64,000 nucleotides of DNA from Corynebacterium efficiens YS-314. GTDB taxonomy: Bacteria > Actinomycetota > Actinomycetes > Mycobacteriales > Mycobacteriaceae. A model generated the notes under the pieces. That model saw only the letters and a list, made by a program, of their open reading frames with translations, searched no databases and had not been told where the DNA came from. Location: positions 2,790,001-2,854,000 of the forward strand of contig NC_004369.1 in the NCBI RefSeq assembly GCF_000011305.1, read 5' to 3'. Within the stretch, counting starts at the first letter, position 1; each line of letters begins with the position of its first letter. Below are positions 32,606-40,453 of this stretch, in pieces. The position numbers and the translations under genes are program-made.

Positions 32606-34435
32606 ATGACCACGACAACCCGAACTTCGACGGATCCGCACCAAGAGATGACACCCCATATGGATGGTAACCAACCTCCGAACCCCACCACTTCCCCGCC
32701 TCCGCCCGGAAGTGCCGTTCCCGCACCGGGCGGAGCGGTGCCACCTACCGTGACAAACGGACCTACACCTCAGGCCCCTCCGGCCCCGGGCGCAGCAGTC
32801 CCGGCACCAGCAACTCCCATCCCTCCAGCGGCCCCAGGTAGCGCAATCCCCGCCCCGGGTGCGGTCACCCCGACCGCCGTGCCGACACCAGGCGCAGCAG
32901 TCCCGGCACCAGCAACTCCCACCCCTCCAGCCGCCCCAGGTAGCGCAATCCCCGCTCCAGGCGCAGCTACCCCGACGGCCGTGCCGACGCCGGGTTCTGC
33001 GATTCCCACGCCCGGTGCCGCTGTACCTGCACCGGGTGTGGCGACCCCCTCCGCGCCCGGCGCGTCGATCCCGACTCCGGGTGCCGCCATGCCCACTCCG
33101 GGCACAGCAACCCCCGCCCCTGGCGCAGCTGCTCCGGGTGCCACCATTCCGGGTTCAGCAGTGCCCGCACCCGGTGGAGCTCCGGCAGCGCCGGGGGCTC
33201 CAGCAGCTCCCGGCGCGGCAGCTCCGAGAACTCCTGCGCCGGGTGCCGCCATCCCAGGTGCAGTTGCCCCAGGTTCAGCAGTGCCCACGCCCGGTGCGAT
33301 CAGCGCCCCGGGGGCCGCCCCACCCCCAGGCCTCCCTGCTCCCGGCCCCCCCGGCGCGCCAGGAGCCCCCGGTATTCCGGCTGCCCCCGGCGCTCCGGGT
33401 TCAGCAGCAGCCCCCGCGCCGACCTCAGTACCCAGGTCTGCCGCACCCGTCGCTGCCGACACTGACACCCGGCCCAAGGGTTCGACGGCGCTGAGGGTCG
33501 AGGAACTGAAGAAGCAGTTCTCACTCCGCTATAACCTGCTCAAACCCCTGACCAGGAAGCAGTGGTCCGGAACGGTCGGCATGTTCCTCCTCGCCGCAGT
33601 GGTGGTTGCCGCGATAGCGGTGGTCGCGGCGAAGTGGTTCCTCTCCACCGAGGTGGCCCAGGACTTCATCGCACGGTACCCGGGTAAGTACGACAATCCG
33701 GAGGGTGCCCCGGTGGGCATTCCTGGTTGGTTGGCATGGCAGCATTTCCTGAACATGTTCTTCCTGGTGCTGATCATCCGGACCGGTATCCAGATCAATC
33801 AGACGAGACGACCGAAGGGTTATTGGACACCGAAGCGCGGTGGCAAGAAGATATCACTGACCCTGTGGCTGCACCTGTCGCTCGATCTGTTGTGGGTGCT
33901 CAACGGAGTGGTGTTCTATGTATTGCTGTTCAGCACGGGTCAGTGGATGCGCATTGTGCCGACCAGCTGGGAGTTCATCCCCAATGCCGTCAGCGCGGGA
34001 TTGCAGTACCTCTCCCTGGACTGGCCGACGGAAACCGGGTGGGTCAATTACAACAGTCTCCAGGAGCTGGCGTATTTCGCCGTCGTGTTTGTGGCCGCAC
34101 CGCTGTCGATCGTCTCCGGTGTGCGGATGTCCGCCTACTGGCCGAAGGACAACAAGGTGCTCAATAGGATTCTGCCGATCGGGGTGGCCCGCGCCATCCA
34201 CATGCCGGTGATGATCTTCTACATCGTGTTCACCGTCATCCATGTGTTCCTGGTGTTCGCCACGGGCGCGTTGCGGAATCTGAACCACATGTATGCCGGG
34301 CAGGATGCCACCAACTGGACGGGGTTCTGGCTCTTCGTCGCATCCCTGGTGGTCATCGCGGCGGGTCTGGTGGCGGCGCGGCCGTCGATCGTCGCGCCGA
34401 TCGCAAAGCGTTTCGGCACCGTCACCGCACGCTGA
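32606..34435 (+). CDS. Cytochrome b561-like membrane protein with a long Pro/Ala/Gly repeat tail
   Basis: A 609-residue protein in two parts. Residues about 15-290 are low-complexity repeats of the form P-G-x-A-V/I-P-x-P-G with Thr and Ser, including a 102-base tandem duplication (32790-32891 and 32892-32993). Residues 310-609 form a membrane domain of the cytochrome b561 / formate-dehydrogenase-gamma type: a first helix before residue 350, then WLAWQHFLNMFF, LWLHLSLDLLWVLNG, a helix pair around VARAIHMPVMIFY and FTVIHVFLVF, with His residues placed to bind two hemes. It would pass electrons across the membrane. Upstream start choice (ATG 32606, 32648 or 32660) is open. Partner oxidoreductase not seen nearby. 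Confidence 0.75.
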   Translation: MTTTTRTSTDPHQEMTPHMDGNQPPNPTTSPPPPGSAVPAPGGAVPPTVTNGPTPQAPPAPGAAVPAPATPIPPAAPGSAIPAPGAVTPTAVPTPGAAVPAPATPTPPAAPGSAIPAPGAATPTAVPTPGSAIPTPGAAVPAPGVATPSAPGASIPTPGAAMPTPGTATPAPGAAAPGATIPGSAVPAPGGAPAAPGAPAAPGAAAPRTPAPGAAIPGAVAPGSAVPTPGAISAPGAAPPPGLPAPGPPGAPGAPGIPAAPGAPGSAAAPAPTSVPRSAAPVAADTDTRPKGSTALRVEELKKQFSLRYNLLKPLTRKQWSGTVGMFLLAAVVVAAIAVVAAKWFLSTEVAQDFIARYPGKYDNPEGAPVGIPGWLAWQHFLNMFFLVLIIRTGIQINQTRRPKGYWTPKRGGKKISLTLWLHLSLDLLWVLNGVVFYVLLFSTGQWMRIVPTSWEFIPNAVSAGLQYLSLDWPTETGWVNYNSLQELAYFAVVFVAAPLSIVSGVRMSAYWPKDNKVLNRILPIGVARAIHMPVMIFYIVFTVIHVFLVFATGALRNLNHMYAGQDATNWTGFWLFVASLVVIAAGLVAARPSIVAPIAKRFGTVTAR

Positions 34436-34452
34436 CCTCAACTCAATCACTG

Positions 34453-34498
34453 GCCGTGGCTGGACCCCTCGAGGTTCCGGCCACGGCTTTTGATCTTT
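34453..34498 (+). terminator. Terminator after the b561-like gene
   Basis: An 8-bp GC stem (34453-34460 with 34480-34487) and an 18-19 base loop are followed directly by TTTTGATCTTT. Located 18 bases after the stop codon. Confidence 0.7.
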
Positions 34499-34623
34499 CT
34501 CAGCCGTAAAACCCACCGGCGGGAAGCAGCATGCATTGCCTGTCCTTGCTGTCGGTATTTCCTGCTCAGGCATAGGCTTGGTGTTATAGCGCGTCCCCGC
34601 CTTTCCACCTCTTTCCGGAGCTG

Positions 34624-35346
34624 ATGACCATGTCTGCCGCTGTTGCCCACCCCCTGCCCGAACCCCATGATTCCAGTCACCACAATCGGATGAATACGCT
34701 GCGTGCCGGGGTCCTGGGCGCCAATGACGGCATTGTGTCCGTGGCGGCGTTGTTACTCGGCGTGATCGCCACGGGTGCCAGTGACGTTGTGATCTTCGGC
34801 GCCGGCATCGCCTCCACCATTGCGGGTGCGGTGTCGATGGCGTTGGGTGAATACGTGTCGGTCTCGTCCCAGAAGGACACCGAGAAGGTCCTCATCGAGA
34901 AGGAACGGCGCGAGCTGGCGGAGGATCCGAAGGCGGAGCATGCGGAACTCGCCGGGATCCTGCAGTCCTACGGGATCTCGGATGAGACAGCCCACCGGGC
35001 AGCCACCGAGATCTCCAGCACGAATCCGTTGGCTGCGCATCTCCAGCTGGAATTGGGCATTGATGACAGTGAGCCCACCAAACCCATGGCGGCGGCGGCA
35101 TCGTCAGCCATTGCATTCCTCCTGGGCGCACTGCTGCCCCTGCTGTCGGTATTCATCGCTCCTGAAGGGTGGACGGCGGTGGTGGTTTTCGTCGTCACGC
35201 TCATCACCCTGGCGCTGACGGGGGCGCTCTCCGCGCGCCTGGCCGGCACCTCGGTGCCGCGTGCCTGTGCCCGGTTGGTGATCGGAGGCGCCCTGGGGTT
35301 GGCGCTGACCTACGGCGTGGGTGCGTTGTTCGACATCACGGCCTGA
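34624..35346 (+). CDS. VIT1/CCC1-family iron or manganese transporter
   Basis: A 240-residue membrane protein. The first helix has the family signature RAGVLGANDGIVSVAALLLG; the second AGAVSMALGEYVSVSSQKDTEK leads into a cytoplasmic metal-binding helical domain rich in Glu (ERRELAEDPKAEHAEL); three helices follow. CCC1/VIT proteins move Fe2+ or Mn2+ out of the cytosol. It may detoxify metal. ATG 34624 or 34630. Confidence 0.88.
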   Translation: MTMSAAVAHPLPEPHDSSHHNRMNTLRAGVLGANDGIVSVAALLLGVIATGASDVVIFGAGIASTIAGAVSMALGEYVSVSSQKDTEKVLIEKERRELAEDPKAEHAELAGILQSYGISDETAHRAATEISSTNPLAAHLQLELGIDDSEPTKPMAAAASSAIAFLLGALLPLLSVFIAPEGWTAVVVFVVTLITLALTGALSARLAGTSVPRACARLVIGGALGLALTYGVGALFDITA

Positions 35347-35360
35347 ACCGTGGCGAATCC

Positions 35361-35397
35361 TTGAAATGTGATATCACTTTCCTGTATTCTGATATCA
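35361..35397 (+). promoter_or_regulatory. Promoter with two TGATATCA palindromes
   Basis: A -35 box TTGAAA (35361-35366) and a -10 box TATTCT (35385-35390) are 18 bases apart. Identical 8-bp palindromes TGATATCA lie at 35369-35376 in the spacer and 35390-35397 over the end of the -10 box, exactly 21 bases (two helical turns) apart. This is a strong layout for a repressor binding twice on one DNA face. Confidence 0.65.
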
Positions 35398-35452
35398 GAT
35401 TAATCTTCCACCCCAGCGCGCTTCCCGATTACCACCCGAAGGGATCGACACC

Positions 35453-36448
35453 ATGAAGCAGGAACAGAATCTCCCCGACAACCCCGAAGAGACAACCCCC
35501 GTCGCCGTTGCCACCGAACCGGTGGGCAACGAGGGGACCCGCGTCCGCATCAAGGAACGGCCCGTATGGTCGCTGGGTGCAGGCCCGGCCGCGGTCGCAC
35601 TCATCCTCCTGATCGCCGTGGTGATCGTTACGGTCATCACCGGCATCAACGCCATCAACACCCTGGATGCCACCGCCAGCACAGAGGGCCTGCCCGGCCT
35701 GATCGTCTCGGTCGTCATCTTCCTCATCGCCACCATCGTCCTGGCCACATCCATCAAGGTGGTCAGCCCCGGACACACCCTGACCACGCAGTTCTTCGGC
35801 CGTTACATCGGCACGCTGCGTCGCACGGGCCTGTCCTTCATCCCGCCGCTGACCGTGGCGAAGCGCGTGTCCATCCGCGTGCGCAACTTCGAAACCGATG
35901 AGGCCAAGGTCAACGACTACAACGGCAACCCCATCAACATCGCCGCCACCATCGTGTGGCAGGTCGCCGACACCTCCCAGGCCAGCTTCGCCGTCGAGGA
36001 CTACGAGCAGTTCCTCACCCAGCAGGCGGAGTCGGCGCTGCGCCACGTCGCAACGCAGCACCCCTACGACGCGCCTGTCGACGGCCGTATCTCCCTGCGC
36101 GGCTCCACCGAGGAGGTCTCCCGCGAGCTTGCCGACGCGGTCGCCGAACGCGCCGCAGTCGCCGGCATCGAGATCATCGAGGCCCGCATCTCCTCCCTCA
36201 GCTACGCCCCGGAAATCGCCCAGGCCATGCTGCAGCGCCAGCAGGCATCAGCGATTGTCGACGCCCGCGAAACCATCGTCGAAGGCGCCGTCACCATGGT
36301 CGAGTCCGCCCTCGACCAGCTGCAGCAGCGCGACATCGTGGACCTGGATCCCGAGCGCCGCGCGGCCATGGTCTCCAACCTGCTGGTGGTGCTGTGCTCC
36401 GACACCAATGCGCAGCCGATCGTCAACGCCGGCAGCCTGTACCACTAA
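35453..36448 (+). CDS. SPFH/Band 7 (stomatin-like) membrane protein
   Basis: A 331-residue protein with an acidic cytoplasmic head, two membrane segments (about residues 42-66 and 80-103), and an SPFH domain starting at [19 protein letters not shown] and including LSFIPPLTV, then a helical stretch with [17 protein letters not shown] sequence ([12 protein letters not shown]) as in flotillin/HflK-type proteins. Such proteins form membrane platforms, often with proteases. ATG with AAGGG 8 bases upstream. It leads a three-gene operon with a ribbon-helix-helix protein and a DNA glycosylase. Confidence 0.85.
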   Translation: MKQEQNLPDNPEETTPVAVATEPVGNEGTRVRIKERPVWSLGAGPAAVALILLIAVVIVTVITGINAINTLDATASTEGLPGLIVSVVIFLIATIVLATSIKVVSPGHTLTTQFFGRYIGTLRRTGLSFIPPLTVAKRVSIRVRNFETDEAKVNDYNGNPINIAATIVWQVADTSQASFAVEDYEQFLTQQAESALRHVATQHPYDAPVDGRISLRGSTEEVSRELADAVAERAAVAGIEIIEARISSLSYAPEIAQAMLQRQQASAIVDARETIVEGAVTMVESALDQLQQRDIVDLDPERRAAMVSNLLVVLCSDTNAQPIVNAGSLYH

Positions 36449-36452
36449 GGCC

Positions 36453-36647
36453 ATGGCCCGCAAACAGGTGCCGCTGCGCCTCGACCCCGCGGTCTATGAG
36501 GCGATCGCACGCTGGGCCGGCGACGAGGCCCGCAGCACCAATGCCCAGATTGAAATGATGCTCCGGGATCAGCTGCGCCGCGCAGGTCGGCTCCCGAAGA
36601 ACATCGGCGAGATCCCGAAACCGGGTCGGCCGAAGGAGCAGCCATGA
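36453..36647 (+). CDS. Small Arc/MetJ-like ribbon-helix-helix protein
   Basis: A 64-residue basic protein starting 5 bases after the SPFH stop. MARKQVPLRLDPAVYEAI is a typical ribbon strand (alternating polar residues that read DNA bases) followed by helix 1, then STNAQIEMMLRDQLRRAG for helix 2, as in Arc-type dimeric repressors. Its TGA overlaps the ATG of the glycosylase gene (ATGA). It may repress its own operon through the TGATATCA pair upstream of the SPFH gene; that is inference. Confidence 0.75.
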   Translation: MARKQVPLRLDPAVYEAIARWAGDEARSTNAQIEMMLRDQLRRAGRLPKNIGEIPKPGRPKEQP

Positions 36648-37234
36648 GCACCGTCACCGGCGCGGACGGGCTGGCACGCCCACCCTGGGCGGCCACCGAT
36701 CCCCTGCTCCGGGACTATTACGACACCGAATGGGGCATGCCCGTCCGTGATGAACAGGGACTCTTCGAACGGCTCTCCCTGGAGGCCTTCCAGTCCGGCC
36801 TGTCCTGGGCGACAATCCTGCGCAAGCGCCCCGCCTTCCGCGCCGCCTTCTGCGATTTCGACCCGGAGGAGGTGGCCGGGTTCGGTGAGGCTCGCGTCGA
36901 GAAGCTTCTCGACGACCCGAGCATCATCCGCAACGAGCGCAAGATCCGCGCCACCATCACCAATGCGCAGGCCACCCTCCGCCTGCGCGACAAGGGTGGC
37001 CTGGTCGATTTCGTCTGGGCTTTCCAACCATCCGAGACCCCACGGCCCCGGAGCATGGAGGAGGTACCCACCCAATCCGCCGAATCCCGGGCACTGGCGG
37101 CGGCCCTGAAGCGGGAGGGGTTCACTTTCGTGGGACCCACCACCATGTTCGCACTCATGGAGGCCATCGGGATGGTGGACACCCACCTGCTGTCCAGCCA
37201 CCGCCGGGGCAGTTCCGGGGCCTGGCCGGGGTGA
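36644..37234 (+). CDS. tag: DNA-3-methyladenine glycosylase I (Tag family)
   Basis: A 196-residue base-excision repair enzyme that removes 3-methyladenine. The family blocks are clear: YYDTEWGMPVRDEQGLFE, LSLEAFQSGLSWATILRKR (with the catalytic-site Glu and Trp), and FVGPTTMFALMEAIGMVDTH. The zinc-snap ligands of E. coli Tag are mostly absent: Cys4 corresponds to Pro, His17 to Tyr (YYDTEW instead of YHDNEW) and Cys179 to Ser; only the His of VDTH is kept. The fold must be held differently at its ends. Third gene of the SPFH operon. Confidence 0.88.
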   Translation: MSTVTGADGLARPPWAATDPLLRDYYDTEWGMPVRDEQGLFERLSLEAFQSGLSWATILRKRPAFRAAFCDFDPEEVAGFGEARVEKLLDDPSIIRNERKIRATITNAQATLRLRDKGGLVDFVWAFQPSETPRPRSMEEVPTQSAESRALAAALKREGFTFVGPTTMFALMEAIGMVDTHLLSSHRRGSSGAWPG

Positions 37235-37241
37235 GTGGTGT

Positions 37242-37450
37242 AGTTGTTGGCCTGTACGCACGAGGTTGCACTGTGACCAACAACTGCACCCAAAAACCGC
37301 ACTCAGCCCAGGTAAAACCCCTCAGCTGTTGGCCTGTGCGCACGAGGTTGCACTGAGACCAACAACTGCACCAGAAAACAGCCCCCACCCCGCCCGAACC
37401 CACACAGCTGTTGGCCTGTGAGCGCCATCGTGCTCACAGGCCAACAGATT
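37242..37450. repeat. Array 2 of the 82-bp palindromic repeat (three copies)
   Basis: Three elements begin at 37242, 37324 and 37406, each exactly 82 bases apart, with 38-base A/C-rich linkers. The third is a perfect 16-bp hairpin (37408-37423 with 37432-37447, 8-base loop). The first two keep the outer stem (AGTTGTTGG with CCAACAACT in copy 1) but their inner arms no longer pair well; they are close to each other in sequence. The array fills the gap between the convergent tag and hmp genes. Confidence 0.8.
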
Positions 37451-37470
37451 CCCCCGTCCAGCTATCAGAT

Positions 37471-38631
37471 CTACGAGATCAGCCAGTCATTCGGGGAGAA
37501 GAGCTCGAAGCGGATCTCTCGGGGCTGCTCCTCCAGGTTTTCCAGCTGGCCGCGGACATTCTGCAGGAATTCGTTGCCACCGCAGAGGTAGACGGAGGCA
37601 TCGGAGGGGATGTGGCCGGCAACGTTGAGCCACTGGTCGGCATCGCGGTAGAAGGTGTAGAGGGCACCGTTGGCCAGGCCCCCGACCAGCGCGACCATCT
37701 CCTCACGCTGGGCGTGATCCTTCTCGGACTGGTCGGCGTGCAGGACGGTGACGTGGCGGTCGGCGGCGACCTGGTTGAGCATGCCCACCATCGGGGTGGA
37801 GCCGATGCCCTGGGAGATGAGGACCACCGGGTTGACATCATCGTTCATGACCAGGTCACCGGCGGCGACGCTGGCCTCGATGGTGTCGCCGACCTCCACG
37901 TTGTCCCGCAGGAAGGTGGAGACCTCACCGTTGTCCTCCACGGCGATGCGGTACTGGCTGTCGGTGCCGCTGAGCAGTGAGTACTGGCGGAGTTGGCGTG
38001 CGCCGTCGGGAAGCTTTACGCCGATGGAGGTGTACTGGCCCGGCGCCGGGGTGACGAGGTCGCCTTCGAAGGTGTACTCCCAGACCTTGTCGCTGAGCTG
38101 CTTCTTACCAGTGACGGTGACGTGGCGGAACACATCACCCGGGGCGAGGTCGTTGGAGGCATAGAGGTCGCTCTCCAGGTCGATGAGGACGTTGGCCATG
38201 AGCCAGTAGACGGCATCCCAGGCCTCGGCGACCGGTGGGGTGACCACGTCTGCGCCGAGCACCTCGACGATGGCGCCGAACAGGTGCTCATGGACGATGT
38301 TGTACTGGTCGGCGGTGATGCCGAGGGAGACGTGCTTGTGGCCGATGCGGGCGAGCATGTCCACGGGGTCCGGTGCCTCTGGATCAACAAGCATGGTGGC
38401 GAAGGTTGCGATGGAGGCGGCCAGTGCCTTCTGCTGATCACCCTGCTTCTGGTTGGCGCGGTTGAAGGTGCTGCGGAGCAGTTCCGGGTGCGCGGTGAAC
38501 ATCCGGTTGTAGAAGACGGGGGTGATGTCGTTGATCTTGCTGCCGACCAGGGGCAGGGTCGCCTTGATCATCTCGGCGTGGGCTTCGGACAGCCTGCTGC
38601 GGTCGGTCAAGGGCTTGGTCGAGACGATCAC
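37471..38631 (-). CDS. hmp: Hmp, flavohemoprotein nitric oxide dioxygenase
   Basis: A 386-residue three-domain enzyme that turns NO and O2 into nitrate. Globin domain (residues 1-140) with the proximal His in IGHKHVSLGI; FAD domain (about 150-260) with the binding motif RQLRQYSLLSG; NAD domain with VVLISQGIGSTPMVGML and the C-terminal VYLCGGNEFL. The GTG at 38629-38631 is the start because GGAGG lies 7 bases before it and the globin follows directly. Upstream there is AT-rich sequence with repeated TTAACTA/CTAACTAATTAA, possible sites for an NO-responsive regulator such as ArnR; not proven. Confidence 0.93.
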   Translation of the reverse strand: MIVSTKPLTDRSRLSEAHAEMIKATLPLVGSKINDITPVFYNRMFTAHPELLRSTFNRANQKQGDQQKALAASIATFATMLVDPEAPDPVDMLARIGHKHVSLGITADQYNIVHEHLFGAIVEVLGADVVTPPVAEAWDAVYWLMANVLIDLESDLYASNDLAPGDVFRHVTVTGKKQLSDKVWEYTFEGDLVTPAPGQYTSIGVKLPDGARQLRQYSLLSGTDSQYRIAVEDNGEVSTFLRDNVEVGDTIEASVAAGDLVMNDDVNPVVLISQGIGSTPMVGMLNQVAADRHVTVLHADQSEKDHAQREEMVALVGGLANGALYTFYRDADQWLNVAGHIPSDASVYLCGGNEFLQNVRGQLENLEEQPREIRFELFSPNDWLIS

Positions 38632-39013
38632 GGTGGAACCTCCGGGGTAGGAATTCTGGGGAGTGGGGCGGGAAACCCCGATCAATTAACTACGGCCAAA
38701 CTCTAACTAATTAACCCCGCCCCCGGGGAACAACTACAACTTTCGGATGACTACAGGCTTTCCCGCCAGGCCGATTTAATCTATTTTTTAAAACCCGAAA
38801 TATCCGGGTCAAATACGCCTGATGGCATGAATAACCACGGATGCCCATCACCACCCCCGCTCCCCACACCCCAATCGGCACCAACACACCTCCCCAATCC
38901 CGAAAACCAACACGGCCCCGACCCCGATCCGCACGGGCACCACAGGTCATCGCAGACAATCTCGGGGAAGTTCCCGATTCCGAATGTCCACCCATCGCAC
39001 TAGTGTTGGGGAC
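38632..39013. promoter_or_regulatory. Divergent control region hmp / DUF1707 gene
   Basis: The gap of 382 bases has an AT-rich part at 38685-38820 next to hmp and a GC-richer part towards the DUF1707 gene. Around 38685-38720 TTAACTA occurs and recurs as CTAACTAATTAA. A weak inverted repeat (ACCCG ... CGGGT) lies at 38793-38809. TAGTGT at 39000-39005 sits 8 bases before the next ATG and can be the -10 box of a leaderless transcript. No gene seen. Confidence 0.4.
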
Positions 39014-39607
39014 ATGGGTAGACAGTTTCCGGGAGATCCGCATGTCCGTGTCAGCGACAGTGAGCGTTCGGCGGCTCTTGCAGCCCTGGGTCAGTTCTAT
39101 GCAGAGGGGCGCCTGTCCATGGAGGAGACGGATGAACGCTGCTCCGCGGTCGCAGCGGCCACAACCCGCGAGGACCTGAACAAACTCTTCATCGATCTCC
39201 CCCAGCGGGAGATCGCGGTGGCTGCCGGACAGGAGATGACCTACACCGCCAGTGAGGTCAATGAGCTGCACCGGAAGGGTGCCCGCCCCCGCGCCGGCAT
39301 CCTCGGACTCACAACCGTCGGGGCCATCACCGGCACCGCCGCACTGGCCAGCACCACCCCGTTCGCCGCGGTGCTCCTCGCCCTCATCCCCATCGTGTTC
39401 ATCCTCCTCTACGTGATGAAGGTCGGCCCGGCCGAGTGGTATGCACCGAGCGCCCGCCAGCTGGAACGCGAACGCCTGGCGGAGCTGCGCAAGGAGGAGA
39501 AGATCCGCGCCGCTGAACTGCGTGCCCAGCGCAAGGAGCTGACCGGCAAGATCACCAACCGCGCGCTCAAGGCCGCGGAGGATGCGCTGAACAACAGGCG
39601 GAAATAA
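39014..39607 (+). CDS. DUF1707 (SHOCT-like) membrane protein
   Basis: A 197-residue protein. Residues 10-62 form the DUF1707 domain (VSDSERSAALAAL ... GRLSMEETDERCSAVAAATTREDL), a short helical module often at the N-terminus of actinobacterial membrane proteins. Two membrane helices follow (about 95-138), then a strongly charged helical tail (LERERLAELRKEEK). The ATG at 39014 is chosen for the -10 hexamer just before it; no ribosome-binding site is present. An ATG at 38984 in the same frame is possible. Function unknown. Confidence 0.7.
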   Translation: MGRQFPGDPHVRVSDSERSAALAALGQFYAEGRLSMEETDERCSAVAAATTREDLNKLFIDLPQREIAVAAGQEMTYTASEVNELHRKGARPRAGILGLTTVGAITGTAALASTTPFAAVLLALIPIVFILLYVMKVGPAEWYAPSARQLERERLAELRKEEKIRAAELRAQRKELTGKITNRALKAAEDALNNRRK

Positions 39608-39714
39608 AACCACCACCCTCTTTGTTGATCTATAAACAAACTGGCCCGGGGGTCCCAGCGGACCCCGGGGGCCACGCACAATTCCCCAACAAAGACGAAA
39701 AGGTGTTCTTCTCG

Positions 39715-40362
39715 ATGACGCAGCCCCAGATCAAAACCCAGACGGTCGCTGTCCTCGGCGCAGGTCGCGTTGGTTCCTCCGTGGCCCGGGCAGCTGTTGC
39801 CGCAGGTTACATGGTGCGGGTGGCAGGTTCCGGACCCGTGGACAAGATCGCCCTCACCGCGGAGATCCTCATGCCCGGCGCCACCCCGATGACCGCCGCG
39901 GATGCGGTGGAGGGCGCGGATCTTGTCATTCTGGCGGTGCCCCTGCACAAGTACCCGTCGGTTGATGCGGGCTCGCTGCGCGGGAAGGTGGTCATTGACA
40001 CCATGAACCACTGGGTCCCGGTCAATGGCCCGATGGAGGAGCTCGACAGTGATGAACGTTCCACCTCCGAGGTCATCGCGGAGCATTTCCAGGGTGCACG
40101 TCTGGTGAAATCCCTCAACCACATCGGTTATCACGAGCTTGAGCAGGACGCCGCCCACGAGGGTGAGCGTCGGGCACTGGGGTACGCCACCGATGATGAG
40201 GAGGCCGGTGGGGTGGTCGCGGAGTTCATCGACCGCATCGGTTTCGACCCGGTCAACATCGGCCCCCTGGCCAATGGTCGCATCCTCGAACCCGGCCAGG
40301 AGGCGTTCGGGGTGTGGCTCACCGCCGCCGACCTCCGTGAGCTCGCCATGAGCCGACGTTAA
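39715..40362 (+). CDS. NADP-binding oxidoreductase (F420-dependent NADP reductase-like)
   Basis: A 215-residue Rossmann protein: TVAVLGAGRVGSSVARAA at the N-terminus, then a strand V-R-V-A-G-S-G in the position of the NADP-phosphate loop, DLVILAVPLHKY and KVVIDTMNHW. This is the pattern of pfam03807 (NADP oxidoreductase, coenzyme F420-dependent). Corynebacteria are not known to depend on F420, so the cofactor partner is open. The ATG at 39715 was taken; AAAAGG lies 12 bases before it. A 31-residue upstream extension of the frame looks non-coding. Confidence 0.75.
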   Translation: MTQPQIKTQTVAVLGAGRVGSSVARAAVAAGYMVRVAGSGPVDKIALTAEILMPGATPMTAADAVEGADLVILAVPLHKYPSVDAGSLRGKVVIDTMNHWVPVNGPMEELDSDERSTSEVIAEHFQGARLVKSLNHIGYHELEQDAAHEGERRALGYATDDEEAGGVVAEFIDRIGFDPVNIGPLANGRILEPGQEAFGVWLTAADLRELAMSRR

Positions 40363-40453
40363 AGATGCTTGTCGACGCCCTCCCCGACACCAACGGGGTG
40401 GGTGATCAGCGGTTTACTTTCAACTGCTGCAACAAAGTGGCAACATATACCGG

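Noticed and set aside
37242..37450. CRISPR-like look of regularly spaced repeats
   Set aside because: Spacers are similar to one another, repeats are 44-nt hairpins, there are only three copies and no cas genes are near.
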